Below are positions 1 through 12,555 of a DNA stretch of 64,000 nucleotides, one piece after another. The stretch's first letter is position 1. Each line of letters begins with the position of its first letter. Source of the stretch: Scylla paramamosain (Eukaryota; Arthropoda; Malacostraca; Decapoda; Portunidae). The notes beneath the pieces are model-generated. The model saw only the letters and a list, made by a program, of their open reading frames with translations. It was not told where the DNA came from and made no database searches. The stretch is from the NCBI RefSeq assembly GCF_035594125.1, contig NC_087190.1:6999962-7063961 (forward strand). Direction: 5' to 3'. Made by a program: the position numbers and the translations under genes.

Positions 1-342
1 AGAGCTTGTGTGTGGAGCCGCCTGTGGGAACCCTCCCCTGTGTTGCGTGGTGACTGGCACACGTGCTTCACCACTACCACCACCACCACAACACACCACT
101 ACACCCTTAAAGCACTCGCTTGTTATTCACGCAGGATTTACCTACCAGCAGAAAGAAAGCTTCCGGCGGGGAGGGAGGGCGGCGGGGGAGGAGTTAAAGA
201 GGAGGGGGTAGGGGGACAAGGGGAGGCCGAGGACGTGTGTGTGCATTCATTTTTTTTTTTTTCCACATGTCAAACAAATATCGTTGTAAGTCACCGCCCA
301 GCAAACCACCCCTTACAAATTCACCATCCTAGCGACAGTCTA

Positions 343-362
343 TGTGTGTGTGTGTGTGTGTG
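343..362 (+). repeat. (GT)n microsatellite
   Basis: Ten perfect GT units. The other arm has a longer (CA)n at the matching place (17761-17796). Confidence 0.95.
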
Positions 363-499
363 TAGGACAGCGGGCATTGATAATATAAATCATTATAAAT
401 ACAGCAGCAGTCTGTGACAACCTCACTCATCCCTGCCGTTCTCCTCTTTCTCCTTCCTTTTGTCGCTTTTCATTCTATCTCTCCCTCCTGTACATATCT

Positions 500-501
<2 letters not shown>

Positions 502-551
<50 letters not shown>
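502..551 (+). repeat. (AG)n microsatellite
   Basis: Perfect AG run. The matching (CT)n in the other arm (17590-17620) is shorter. Confidence 0.95.
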
Positions 552-553
<2 letters not shown>

Positions 554-1027
554 TTCGTTCAGTTTGTGTCCATTCTAAGTATTATTGTTATTCATATTAA
601 TATCATAACTACTAAAATAATAAATGTAAGCAGAATAATAATCATTATCATAAAGTGCATTGTTCTTTTTTATACCTACAGTACAATCAAGATCCAGCGA
701 GTCTGGTTGGATCTTGCCTACAATAATTCATCAAACAAACACACGCCCTCGGCCGCCTCTGGCCCCCCTACTCCCTTCTCTTTAACTCTTTCCCCGCCAC
801 ATCTTCCTCCCGGTCAGAAGCTTTCACCCTGCCGATAATTAAATCTCATGTGTAGAACAAGTGAGTGGTGGAAGGGCATTCAGCTGCCAAGAGACTGTCA
901 CCAACTTTTTTTAGGTGACTGTACGAGCTGGCAAGACTCGCTCCTGCGGCGCATTCAGCAGTCATTAGTTCCACCTTGACATAGTGGTGGTGTACCTCGC
1001 CCGTATCAGCACCTGGCTCTGTGTGCA

Positions 1028-1053
1028 GCGCGGGGAAAGGTTGAAGACCGCTG
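1028..1053 (-). repeat. hAT-like element terminus (arm copy 1)
   Basis: On the minus strand this reads CAGCGGTCTTCAACCTTTCC, which resembles the CAG(G/C)GGTTCTCAACC ends of many hAT elements. I could not find a matching opposite terminus, so this is only a resemblance. The same end is at 17085 in the other arm. Confidence 0.35.
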
Positions 1054-1275
1054 GGATAAAACAAGACGCAAGGTAAACTTCATTAAGATATGATAACCAG
1101 GATCATAAGTTTTTTTCTTTTATTTTCTTTCACATTTCAAACTATAAAAGTCTCATTCACGAAAAACTGCTCTTCACAAAGGACTGTATTCTGAAACACT
1201 TCCGCTCCGCACCTCCACTACATTCAAAAGACTCGAGGTAGATGAAGGCACACTGGTTTTTGAGTGTTTATACAG

Positions 1276-1545
1276 TGCTAGTGACAGATTAACAAGATTT
1301 CTACATTATTATTAAGAGAAACAGTCTTGAGAAACCGGCTAATCACCTCTGCGGCCTTTAAAAATAGTCATGATGAGAGAGTAGAGTGTTTTTGAATATG
1401 GGCGTATTTGGTAAGTTACACGGGTTTTTAAAGATGTAGTTATGGTTCTAGTGATAGATTAACAAGATTTCTACATTATCATTAAGAGAACCTGGCTAAT
1501 TATTTATGTGGCTTTTAAAAATAGTTGTGTTGAGAGAGCTGAATG
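1276..1545 (+). repeat. Degenerate ~170-bp tandem duplication
   Basis: A block containing GATTAACAAGATTTCTACAT and a TTTAAAAATAGT motif occurs twice about 170 bp apart with moderate divergence. The same pair is inverted in the other arm (about 16600-16870). Confidence 0.7.
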
Positions 1546-1562
1546 CGGGCCAGACACGCACA

Positions 1563-2130
1563 GCTTAACGACAGCGAGTCAGGAAGGAAAACAAGCTTAA
1601 AACCACGAAACAGCTGGGGAAACAAGCACCACGCCCCAAATGTCTCAAAGTAAAGACAGACACATCAGGATTCACGAAAGGAAACTGCATTTCACACAGC
1701 CACGGACAGCCAAAGTTAACAAAACTGAGATAGGAAGTAAAACAAGCTTAAAATCATGAAAAAGCAGAGGACACAAGCACCACGCACCAAAATAAACTTC
1801 TAAATTTAAACAAACTTAACTCAGGAAAGAAAACAAGCATGAAAAAAAAAATGACAGTGAGGAACATAAGCACCACACCTTAAATACTTCAAAATAAATT
1901 GAACATTCTCAACTGAGACAGAAAAAAAAATTAAAAAAATAAATAAATAAAAAATATAATAATAAAAAAAACCCTGCTCTTTACAGACACGTACAGATAA
2001 ACTTAACTAAGGCGAGTCAGAAAGTAAAACAAGCTTAAAGAATCATATAACAGAGCCGGGGACAGAAGCACCTCACCCAAAATGCTTCAAGACAAAGGCA
2101 ACATTCTCCCTTGATATACAAACAGCCTCG
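1563..2130 (+). repeat. Degenerate tandem repeat with AAAACAAGCTTAAA core
   Basis: Four or five diverged units share AAAACAAGCTTAAA, then a purine-rich stretch, then AAGCACCACGCCCCAAATG and CTTCAAA. The spacing is irregular (about 90-195 bp). The other arm (16000-16600) carries an additional unit, so copy number changed after the arms separated. It lies directly downstream of the last fossil exon in coding orientation, where a 3' UTR would be. Confidence 0.7.
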
Positions 2131-2144
2131 TCCCAACGATTCAT

Positions 2145-2327
2145 CTAAGGATCTGTTTGTGACGCTAAATTCTCCATAGCTTTGAGTACCCCCTTCAGGA
2201 CCCGCATGAGACTGGAAAAACTATCCCTCTCCATCTCTGGAACATCTTGGAGAGACAGAAGAACCATATAAACAGCCTGGAGTAAGGGATAGCAAGTCCA
2301 CACCACCACAGGCACCGCGTTGAGTTG
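2145..2327 (-). pseudogene. Terminal exon-like segment of the fossil gene, open in this arm
   Basis: A 60-codon open stretch runs from 2327 down to a TAG at 2145-2147. It contains a hydrophobic half (VPVVVWTCYPLLQAVYMVLL) followed by an amphipathic helix-like half (SSLMRVLKGVLKAMENLAS). The other arm has the same frame at 15745-15927, but a CAG there has become TAG (15793-15795). I do not recognise a family. The position after the other exon-like segments and before a noncoding tandem repeat suggests a last coding exon, but there is no clear splice acceptor. A chance open frame remains possible. Confidence 0.35.
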
Positions 2328-2474
2328 TCTTTTTTTTAAGTCTCCCTTCGTCTAGACCTCATTTTTTTCTTTTCTCTAAACTGCGTGTGTTTGAAGGAGA
2401 GACTATCCTGTGTGTTCCTGAGGCTGGCGTTGATGTTAGTGGTCATTCTTCTCAATACTGAGACCACTTCCAGC

Positions 2475-3068
2475 TCAGATTTGGTGTCGGTGAAGGACTT
2501 GGAAGGTTATATTATGGATTTTTGCTATGAATTCCGTGGTTTTTGTTAATGGGAGGGTGGTGTGCGTGCGTGAAAGAGGTGGGTAATATAGATTTTCTCT
2601 TATTTTGGGTTTATCTTCATCGTTTTCTGTCCTTTCACTTCCTTCATTTCCCTTCTTTTCTACTCCATTGTCACTATTCACCTATTTATCAGTTCTTTCT
2701 TTATTCCCCTTCCTATCTCCCACTTCCACATCACTCTTGCCTTTCACCTCTTCCGCTCTCTCACACAGTCTATCCATCTCTTCCACCAACACCTCCACCT
2801 GTTTCTCCTACTCCACATAATCCATCTCGCTTCTCTCCACTCTCTTCCACTCCTTCCACCCGCCCAGGAGGGAGGTGGAAGAGAGGAGGGCCTCGTGGAG
2901 GAGAGAAGTAGGGTGGTAGTGACTCCTGTATCCACTTATCCACCTTCTAAGAACCTGTAATGCATTTTCTGTCTCCTGCGATAGGCGAATGGATGAGAGG
3001 AGAGGTGGATGAGGAAGAATAGGATGTTTTATACTTTCCATACCCTTATTGGAACTCTCAAACGCCAT
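2475..3068 (-). pseudogene. Charged, helix-rich segment of the fossil gene (arm copy 1)
   Basis: One reading frame holds a Ser/Pro/His-rich part, a coiled-coil-like part (EWKRVERSEMDYVE, then EKQVEVLVEEMDRLCERAEE) and a Lys/Glu-rich tail. The frame is broken by a TAG directly after MDYVE and a second TAG after GRTDK or its equivalent. Both stops are shared with the other arm, so they predate the duplication. This arm also has a 1-bp difference after VLHR that ends the frame, where the other arm reads on (KSELEVVSVLRRMTTNINAS). Family unknown. Confidence 0.35.
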
Positions 3069-3149
3069 CTTCTTTTTGTGTTTATCGTCCTTTATTTCTG
3101 CCTCTTCTGTTTCATCAGCATTGTCTTTTCTTGTTCCTATTTGGGATTG

Positions 3150-3256
3150 ACGTATTATTATGACGATGATAATATTAATAGTAATAATAATAATAGTAGT
3201 AGTAGTAAAAATAATAATAATTAATAATAATAATAAATAATTATTATTATTATTAC

Positions 3257-3290
<34 letters not shown>

Positions 3291-3300
3291 TCATCATCAT
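3150..3300 (+). repeat. AT-rich trinucleotide repeats (AAT/ATT/AGT)
   Basis: Imperfect ATA/ATT/AGT runs that form an internal inverted structure; the counterpart is at 14757-14890. The 3400-3445 CTA/TTA run is of the same kind. Confidence 0.85.
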
Positions 3301-3499
3301 TATTTGTCGTCTTGCTATATGGATACATAAATTACTTTTTTTTTTCATCTCTCCTGTTAATTTTTAATCTCACAACCTCCTCTCCCTCCTCTCTTCTTCT
3401 TACTACTACTATTACTACTACTATTACTACTACTACTACTACTGCTAGTGTTATACCAATGCCACCACAATACCGGAAAAGCCACAGCTTGAAACATAC

Positions 3500-3810
3500 C
3501 TTCAGTCATTCCACTTTCTTTTCTTTCTTCAATTTGCACCTCTCCTCCTCCTTCTGCGCCTCCTGCTCTTCCTCCTGTCACAGGAGCAGCAAGGTCTTCT
3601 CTTCTTTCTTCAATTTGCACCTCTCCTCCTCCTTCTGCGCCTCCTGCTCTTCCTCCAGTCACAGGAGCAGCAAGGGCATGGTCGAGGGTAGTGTAGAGAG
3701 CCGTGTGTTGGGCAGTGATCACCTGCTAAGGTACCTTATTGGCCCACGCAAAGAGGCACCGCAGGGAACACTCCAGCTGGAGGAGGAGCAGTGCCAGCCC
3801 CACCCAGTGC
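3500..3810 (-). pseudogene. Exon-like segment of the fossil gene with an 81-bp in-frame duplication
   Basis: On the minus strand a polypyrimidine-CTGCAG acceptor at 3811 and a GTATGT donor just below 3500 bound an exon-like stretch. The frame begins HWVGLALLLLQ and ends ESGMTE. A 27-residue block (starting LAAPVTGGRAGG, ending EERRED) is tandemly duplicated in frame; the other arm has a single copy. A TAG near 3732 (after NKVP) breaks the frame here, while the other arm reads Ser at that codon. Product unknown; possibly a secreted or membrane protein given the Leu-rich start. Confidence 0.4.
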
Positions 3811-4107
3811 CTGCAGGAGAGGGTGAAGGTGGTGCTGATCAGAAAGGGGTCAAGGAGTAACTGCAGAAAGAGGTGGTGTAGGTGGTGGTGGTGGTGTATA
3901 AAGGAAGAGATGAAGGGTAACTGCAGGAGGTAGTGACAGGAAAGGGATGGTGTGTTCTGGTGACATCAAGAAACACAGCTGCCTACACTGAGCTACAAAC
4001 ATCTGGAATGACTTAAGTGAAGATGTGGTTATTATGATGTGCTAATTTGCTGCCAGATGACAATACTCCGTAAATAGTGAAATGAAAGCATCAAAACATA
4101 CTCCAGA

Positions 4108-4222
4108 ACTAGGCAAAGACAACCAGGCAAACACAAAACAGGCAAACACAAAACAGGCAGACAAAGAAAGGTAAACACAGCAAGGCAAACACAGCAAGGC
4201 AAACACAGCAAGGCAAACACAA
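4108..4222 (+). repeat. Minisatellite, ~14-bp GGCAAACACAGCAA-type unit
   Basis: Repeated GGCAAACACA(A/G)(A/C)A(A/C) units. The counterpart in the other arm is at 13913-14020 with a different number of units. Confidence 0.85.
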
Positions 4223-4259
4223 CTAGGGTCATTCTACCATTACGGTCGTTTCGCTCGGA

Positions 4260-5340
4260 GGTAACTTACGGGTGTACTCTTACCTATATCTCTAGAAGTA
4301 GTTAACGTGATGTGATTTTTACCAAGATAGTACTAATAGCTAAAGAGGATAATGAGACTATCCAGAACATTCTGTATTCATTGGTGTTCTTGCTATTAAT
4401 TGTTAAAGAGGACGTTACAGTCGTGCAAAACTTTGTGAGATTATAAGAAAAAATCAAAATATTTTAAATGGAGGTTGTAGATGAAGGTTTAAGCTTTGAA
4501 AATAAGTATAGATTTTATCATATACCATTTCAGTTTTTCCCACAAAAAATAATAAATGCCGTTATGGTCGTTTCAATAATTTTGTTACCGTCATTTCACT
4601 GTGATTCCCTTAAGAAATCAAACAAAAATGATGACAATAATTAAGTACCAGAATATAAATGGCTTTTTGGATCACCCTAATATACATACATACATATACA
4701 TATAATATATATTGTAACACCCTCTCAGGGGCGTTAGACAAGGGTATTTCTTCTTGGTATATTATTACGCCAGGTTATTGACACTCGTTCATTCTTGTGT
4801 GTGTTTACTTGTCCCATATGGTGAACGTAAGAGTGAATGTGAGGGTGAACGTGAGGGTGAACGGTCCAACTGGAGAAGAACCCTTAATTAATCTCTATGC
4901 AATACAAAATTAACATCACAAAGTCCACATGAATGTTTGATTACCTAACTATGACAATTTACGTTAAAATATCACAAAAAACACAACATATATGTAACAG
5001 TTTTGGGTGTAACGTAAAGTAAATACAACAGGAGAGAATAACAAGCAACAAAGTACTACACTTTCCTGATATATTCCTAAACCTATCACAAATATAATAG
5101 AGGAACACTCACCAATCTCTGGCGCTCACAGGAAATATACCACAGATAGACTGCCGGCTTTACCTCCCTCTCTGAGCTACCTTCCCTCTGTTTACCGCTC
5201 GAGGGATTCATACAGAAATGAAACACTCATTAACACTCATTATTCCTAGGTAGTTATCATATGAAACGAGCAAATACTATGAAACAAACAAATATGAAAC
5301 GAGCAATAAACAGAAATAATTTGTATAGTGACCGCCATCA
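4260..5340. other. AT-rich arm DNA without recognisable gene
   Basis: I see no gene here. There is a short GTGAACGTGAGGGTGAACG repeat near 4820-4862 and a TGTAACACCC...CAGGGGCGTTA stretch near 4713, both repeated inverted in the other arm. The latter looks like a possible element end, but no partner end was found. Confidence 0.6.
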
Positions 5341-5351
5341 AACACCATGTG

Positions 5352-6077
<726 letters not shown>

Positions 6078-6082
6078 ATATA

Positions 6083-6210
<128 letters not shown>

Positions 6211-6227
6211 CTACCTTTTGTTTATTG

Positions 6228-6949
6228 ATTAGGGAAACAACAGAACGCCTGACTTCTGATCTTTCTAAAATTTCTGAATGGGTCAGAGCAAACCTGATAT
6301 TGTTCAATGCCTCAAAAATTTAATTCTTCCATCTATCAACTTGACACAACTTTCCAGACAACTATCCCCTCTTCATCAACGACACTCAACTGTCGCCCTC
6401 TTGTACACTGAACATCCTCGGTCTGTCCTTTACTTGTAATCTGAACTGGAAACTTCACATCTCATCTGTAGCTAAAACAGCTTCTATGAAGTTATGCATT
6501 CTGATACGTCTCCGTCCGTTTTACTCACCCCCCCAGCTGCTAACTGTGTACAAGGCCCTTATCCGTCCATGTATGGAGTATGCTTCACATATCTGGGAGG
6601 GTTTCACTCATACCACTCTTCTAGACAGGGTAAAATCAAAAGCTTTTCATATCATTAACTCCTCTCCTCTTACTGACTGTCTTCAGCCTCTCTCTCATTG
6701 CCGTAATGTTGCATCTTTAGCTGTATTCTACCACTATTTTCATGCTAACTGCTCTTCTGATCTTACTAACTACATGCCTGCCTTCCTCCCGCGGCCTCGC
6801 TGCACGAAACTCTTCTTTCTCTCATCCTTGTTTTGTCCACCTCTAATGCAAGAGTTAACCAGCATTCTCAATTATTCATCCCTTTCTCTGGTAAACTCTG
6901 GAACTCCCTGCCTGCTTCTGTATTTTCACCTTCCCATGACTTGAATTCT
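6228..6949 (+). pseudogene. 5'- and 3'-truncated LINE fragment (RT C-terminal part), family 1
   Basis: This aligns by eye to 34430-35150 of the nearly complete LINE at 31986-35306: [20 protein letters not shown], the LYKALIRPCMEYASHIWEG motif and the C-terminal SLSLVNSGTPC region. It is more diverged than the other copies and has frame breaks before 6486. It stops abruptly at a GAATTCTG without the 3' UTR and is joined to a BEL/Pao remnant in the opposite orientation. Non-LTR retrotransposon debris. Confidence 0.85.
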
Positions 6950-8918
6950 GTTGTTTGGAAGCTTGATATTATCATCTTTAAGAGGAAGGGTTAACTCATA
7001 ATGCCCATCCTTCAGCAGATGTACTCCTTCTTTCATCTTACTCACAATCCTTTTATCTTCATATGATAATGGAGTGTCACCTGACTTTCCATCACCGAAG
7101 TCAAATTCAAACATATCCCTCACATGAGAATGATAAATCATCTTTGGTTTTATTAGGAACCACTAAGAAATTAATGCTCTTTTCTTCATTAATTTCTACT
7201 TCTTGTGTCACTGTTCTGCAGACTACCATTGTATGCTCCACTGGATTTGTATGAGGAGAGATTCTATCAATGATCCCCCAACCTAGCTCTGTCCTACATG
7301 CATAGGGATGCTTCTTACTATCACCTGCTATTTGCTCTTCTGCCATAATGACTTCTGCACAATCAAGAACAATGAGGAGACCTATGTCAACATTTGGGTC
7401 ATATTTCATTAGTTTGTCAGAGATCGCCTTCAAGTGGGGCCAGTTACAAGCAGTCTTGGACCTTGGCATCTGACTTTATCTAGCTGAAATGTTTTCTGTT
7501 GAATATGCTGAAGGAATTGATATTTCCATTTCTTCATTATAACCTCTCACTTTAAGTCCATGAACTTTGATAGAATCAGTGTTTTGTTTTCCACTTATTG
7601 TGTGAATATTAAGTGACATTGGTGGGCTGCTGACTTCCAATTTATCCAGAGTACTTTCCTTGATGAATGAAGTATCAGACTGCTCATCCAGCAGTCCATG
7701 CACTAAAATTTTATTCTCTTCATTATTAACATGATGTAACCATACGGGAACTGTCATGGTGTGCATGTCATGTGTCACTGATTCTGTGAATTTGACCTTA
7801 TTTGCTACTACTACCGTGGATTTGTTATCACTTTTAGGCTGAGTTGCTTGTTCTGGCACTCTTTGGCTCTCAGTTCTCGTCATGTCACCATTGTGAAGAG
7901 CTGTGGGATGGTATCTCTGACATACTTTACATAATTTCCTTCTTCTACAATTTTTCCCTTTGTGGCCCATTTTTAAACACCCTGTACATAACCATCTTTC
8001 TTTAGCAAATGTGTACCTGGTATTACTATCAAGTTTGGCAAATTCCTTGCAATCATCTAAGTCATGATCCTTTGTACAGTAGTGACAGAACTGTCCTTTC
8101 CTTTCCTGCTCCCAGGGATATTGTTTGTTGGCTTGTACATTCACTTTACTTTGGAATGAACACATTGGTTTTTCTTCAATTGATATAGCCATGAAAGTTC
8201 TGCTCCCTCTATTCTTTGTCATGGTGTTTGATTCCCTTGGTTTCCATTTGGCTGCTTGTTTCAGTTTTGTTCCAGTTATTTACTTCCCTATTTACTGAAT
8301 TCCAGGAAACAAAGGGATTGCTTGCTTCTTTCGCTTCCTTCTGGGTAAATTTACATAACATTTCAAAGGGTGTTTGGTGCTCATCATCACTACTAGGAGT
8401 GCTGCTGTTACTGTTAGTGTCGAGATATGTCATCACTTGTTTTCTCCAGTCATGAACCATATGATCAGGGAGTTTTGTTAGTACCTTTCTCTGCTCCCTA
8501 GGGTCGTCCAGAAATTACAAGTGAGAAGAGTGTTTTATTGCAGCTAGACAGCACTTCAAAAAATCCAAGAATACTGTTAAGGCCAGACCATTATGCTTAG
8601 AGACTGGTGGCCAATTCATTAACTTTCTTGTGTAAGCATCAGCTATGACACTTTTGTTTCCAAATCTCTCCCTAAAAATTTTCTTTGCCTGCCCATAGTC
8701 AGCATCAGTTAAGGTACATTAACATTTTAATAGCATCCTTTGCTTCACCAGTTGTATACTTGTTTAAGTAGGCGATTCTATCAATATTACTAGAAGTTCT
8801 AGATTCTACATAAGTTTCAATGTTTATTTGTCTAATATTTTAATTTGTCTAATTTCTTGTATTTGTCTAATCTTTGTAGCTGCACCAGCAGGTCTTCATT
8901 AGCTCTTAGGTAATCCAT
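6950..8918 (-). pseudogene. BEL/Pao-type LTR-retroelement gag-protease remnant
   Basis: On the minus strand, from 8918 downwards: a gag N-terminus (starting MDYLRANEDLL), a gag body with FGNKSVIADAYTRKLMNWP and KLPDHMVHDWRKQ (DUF1759-like), zinc-knuckle-like motifs (CHYCTKDHDLDDC, CTGCLKMGHKGKNC, CKVCQRYH), then an aspartic-protease-like LLDEQSDTSFI. After that come a DIGLLI and TELGWGIID region and the start of the pol region with PLSYEDK. Several stops and frameshifts break it (about 8820, 8510, 8250, 7476, 7107). RT, integrase and LTRs are absent. The order gag-knuckle-protease and the motif wording fit BEL/Pao rather than gypsy or copia. Confidence 0.85.
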
Positions 8919-8958
8919 TTTACTGATCGCACACGTCATCGTAGGGTCGAGGAAAGGT

Positions 8959-9326
<368 letters not shown>

Positions 9327-10660
9327 CAGTGTTCCCAGATTTGCCCCGAAATTATCGTACACACCCATAAAAATTATCGTATTTTGTGCTAGATTATCAT
9401 ACACCAAGATTCACCTATTTTTTGTCAGTTCTGCAAAATATCACAAAATATACCATTGGAACACTAGACACCAATAAGTTTTTTGTTAGGCATTTGATAT
9501 AAGTTCTAAGAAGCATTGCATGTTACGAGACGCTATCATATACTCACCATTTTGTAGGTCAATGGCTGAGTCACCGTGAATTTTTGGAGAGTTTGGGTCA
9601 CTTTCTACACCAGTTGGATATAGCCCTTGGGAAGTGATGCTCCTTATCATGCTTCTGGATGGCTGGGATGAGGTGCAGTTACGGTTTCCTTTGCTTGTTA
9701 CAGATTGTTTTGCTAAAAAAAATGTCTCTTACTGATTCTGTTTTGAGTTTGTTTCTGTCTTCAGTTCTCATTCTGTTTATGTCCCAAAAACATCTTTTGC
9801 AATCTGCATTTACATGGGGCAATGAAAGGCATGCTAGCGCAAAGGCAGACACTCACTTGCACTTAGAGCATCCCTCACTATCCAGAATCAGCCTTATCTC
9901 ACCCCAAAACAAATCAGGAGCTTTATCTTTTATTTTTCCATTTCCTTCCCCCCACTCATGATGTTTTCTGGGAGATCTTCAAACTCAACCTTCCTCCATT
10001 CGTCATCCAGTTGCTGCAGTATGGCATCATCTCCACCAATTATGTGTGGAAGATGAACTGCCTGAGTAACCAGACTAGATTCGTTTACTTCTTTCTTACC
10101 CAGGACGTAGGCTGGCTCCAAGATAGACAGTATTGAGAGAACTGGGTCCTCAAAATCAAGTCTCTTCTTGATCTGTTCTGCAGCTGTGACAAGGAAAGAT
10201 CTGCATCTCTTCTGGAATTCAGTCATTTCGTCCCTATCCTTATACAGATCAAGAGTACTCGTTACTCTTTCAGGCACCGAAGCTCCTAAGTACACCTGTT
10301 TCAGCATATTCCATTCACGCTCATTTCTTGGTTCATTATTACCGAGCGGTTGCTTCATCACACTGTCTCTCTGCATGAACGTCAACAGGATATCCTTGTA
10401 CAGACTACAAAGTTGACTATGACGTGCATTTATCACAACTCTTTCACTTTGAAAATGAAGGTTAAAGTGGGTGAATCTGGGCAACACTGATTCAAGGAAG
10501 CAATAATATAGTCTAACAAAAGGACTATTCAATAGTTCATAAGCATTCTTTAGTGCATGTGAATAGCTCTTACTCTGCTGATTGTGTAAGTCTGTGAAAA
10601 AGAGCTGCAGAGCACCCCATTGTTCCAGCATCCTCTTGATGAGAGCACTGTAGGAGAGCC

Positions 10661-10664
<4 letters not shown>
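9327..10664 (-). pseudogene. 3' half of a hAT-family transposase element (copy 1)
   Basis: The outer end at 9327 reads CAGTGTTCCCAGAT, a CAG(T)G hAT terminus, next to TGAATGAC, which matches (one mismatch) the reverse complement of the 8-bp target duplication of copy 2. The minus-strand frame from 10663 to 9930 has RWLSYSALIKRMLEQWGALQ (the conserved W region after the transposase core) and continues to EFEDLPENIM. The hAT dimerisation segment (LACLSLPHVNADCKRCF) lies at about 9780-9830 in a shifted frame. The N-terminal half is replaced by a (CA)n and unrelated DNA. It lacks the LINE that splits copy 2. Confidence 0.85.

Positions 10665-10711
<47 letters not shown>
10665..10711 (+). repeat. 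(CA)n microsatellite at a rearrangement breakpoint
   Basis: It joins hAT copy 1 (homologous to 31383 onwards) to DNA homologous to 22730-23356. That DNA itself ends at a (GT)n. Confidence 0.9.
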
Positions 10712-10715
<4 letters not shown>

Positions 10716-10842
10716 AAAAGAAAATCCATAATCACACATAGGATAACAACAACAAAGAAACAATAAAACAACAAAAATAAGTAAAAAAAACATCCCCTTT
10801 TAATGATTTACAGGGAACGACCACCACCACCAGCACATACAG

Positions 10843-11332
10843 CAGGGGTTCTCAAAGTGGTCAATATCGATCCTCAGGGGTTGATGGGACCATCCAAGGG
10901 GTCAATGAATAATTAGGGTGTTAAAAGGGGGTCAATCAATAACCAAGAAGGTCAAAAGTGGGTCAATGAATAACCAGGGGGTTAAAGGGGGTCAATGAAT
11001 AATCAGTGGGTCAAAATGGGGTCAATGAATAATTAGGGGGTCAAAAGGAGGTCAATGAATAACCAAGGGATCGATGAATATTTACTGCTGGGGTCTAAGG
11101 GACCGTTGAAACCTCTGATTAGAAATTCTCAAAAATAATTTGCAAAAATCTGAAGAATACCAGACATAATTATTACTATTATTTTTAATTATATTAATTT
11201 CTTGAATTCAAACAATAGGTCAAATTGTCAGTGAATCTTCAGAAATTTCAGCAGTGCTGGGAACACTACCTTCAACCAATCCCTCCCCCTCATTGTGTCT
11301 CGCAGCTCTACTGTCTGTACTAGGATCTGTAC

Positions 11333-11336
<4 letters not shown>
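10843..11336 (+). mobile_element. 5' end of a ZBED/SCAND3-type hAT element with subterminal repeats (copy 1)
   Basis: It starts CAGGGGTTCTCAAAGTGGTC, a classic hAT terminus. Seven or so degenerate ~31-bp units containing GGTCAATGAATAA follow. The matching inverted copy at 22725-23214 continues into a BED zinc-finger reading frame; this copy stops before it, at a (TA)n tract. Confidence 0.75.

Positions 11337-11424
<88 letters not shown>
11337..11424 (+). repeat. (TA)n microsatellite left of the TG...CA element
   Basis: About 44 TA units. Confidence 0.95.
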
Positions 11425-11428
<4 letters not shown>

Positions 11429-11658
11429 ACGCATAATGTGGATAATTGCCTAATGTGAACATTAGGCAGTGAAATTGCCTAATCTTCATATTAGGCAATT
11501 TGTTTGCACGATGTTGACAATAGGCAACTTACTTGCTTAATGTCCACTTTAGGCATGATTTTCAAATTAGGCAAGGGTATTTTGCCTAATGTGAATTGAA
11601 TGACAAACCAGTGTCTACAGTTTTGTTCGAATGTTGTTCGAAACTTTGGGTCTGTTAT

Positions 11659-11757
11659 AGTTAGGTTAGGTTAGGTTAGGTTAGGTTAGGTTAGGTTAGG
11701 TTAGGTTAGGTTAGGTTAGGTTAGGTTAGGTTAGGTTAGGTTAGGTTAGGTTAGGTT
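11659..11757 (+). repeat. Interstitial telomere-type array, (TTAGG)19
   Basis: Nineteen perfect TTAGG units, the canonical arthropod telomere repeat, inside the TIR element and directly upstream of its Cys-rich open frame. The array is perfect, so it is either recent or maintained. Confidence 0.95.
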
Positions 11758-12000
11758 ATTATTAGAACAAAATTTACACCAGCTGACCTAAGTGGGATCA
11801 AACAGACCCTTATAAAGTCTGAAGAGGTTCCTGATATCTGCCTATCGATGAGAACAGCAACAGCAAGAGCCACTGGTGGGCAAGGTTATACAAAGTGTCA
11901 ATGTACTACTCAATGTACATCAGGAAGGTGCAGCTGCCTAAGAAAAGAAATTAAATGCAACTCGCGCTGTCACCCAGGCAGATCATGCAAAAATTTGTGA
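11755..12000 (+). pseudogene. Cys-rich (CXC-like) C-terminal fragment of a transposon protein
   Basis: An open frame ending in TGA at 11998-12000 encodes about 81 residues. Its last third is Cys-rich: KCQCTTQCTSGRCSCLRK, then KCNSRCHPGRSCKN. The spacing of CxC, CxxxxC, CxC and CRCH recalls the tesmin/TSO1-like CXC segment. I remember it at the C-terminus of Ginger-type integrase proteins. There is no start codon; the frame opens out of the TTAGG array, so this is a truncated end of a longer protein. The Cys pattern is seen; the family is inferred. Confidence 0.5.
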
Positions 12001-12236
12001 TTGGACTCAACTGAACCCTGAGATCGATTGACCTATTTTACTTATACTAATATTGCATTAATTAATTATGTTTTCCTTATTCACATTGGGCAAAATTGAG
12101 CTGCATAATTTGAACAATAGGCATTTTTTGCCTAATGTTAACAATTTGTAAACTTTACGCAACCTACTTGCTTGATGTACACATTAGGCAATTTTCTGCC
12201 TAATGTTCACATTAGGCAATTGTCCACATTATGCGT

Positions 12237-12555
<319 letters not shown>

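Noticed and set aside
846..1064. A 72-aa frame identical in both palindrome arms (also 17074-17292)
   Set aside because: Identity follows from arm similarity; it starts across a hAT-like terminus and resembles no protein I know.
4713..5130. Possible LTR (TGTAACACCC start, TGGCGC downstream)
   Set aside because: No CA end, no second LTR and no polypurine tract; the primer-site resemblance is only six bases.
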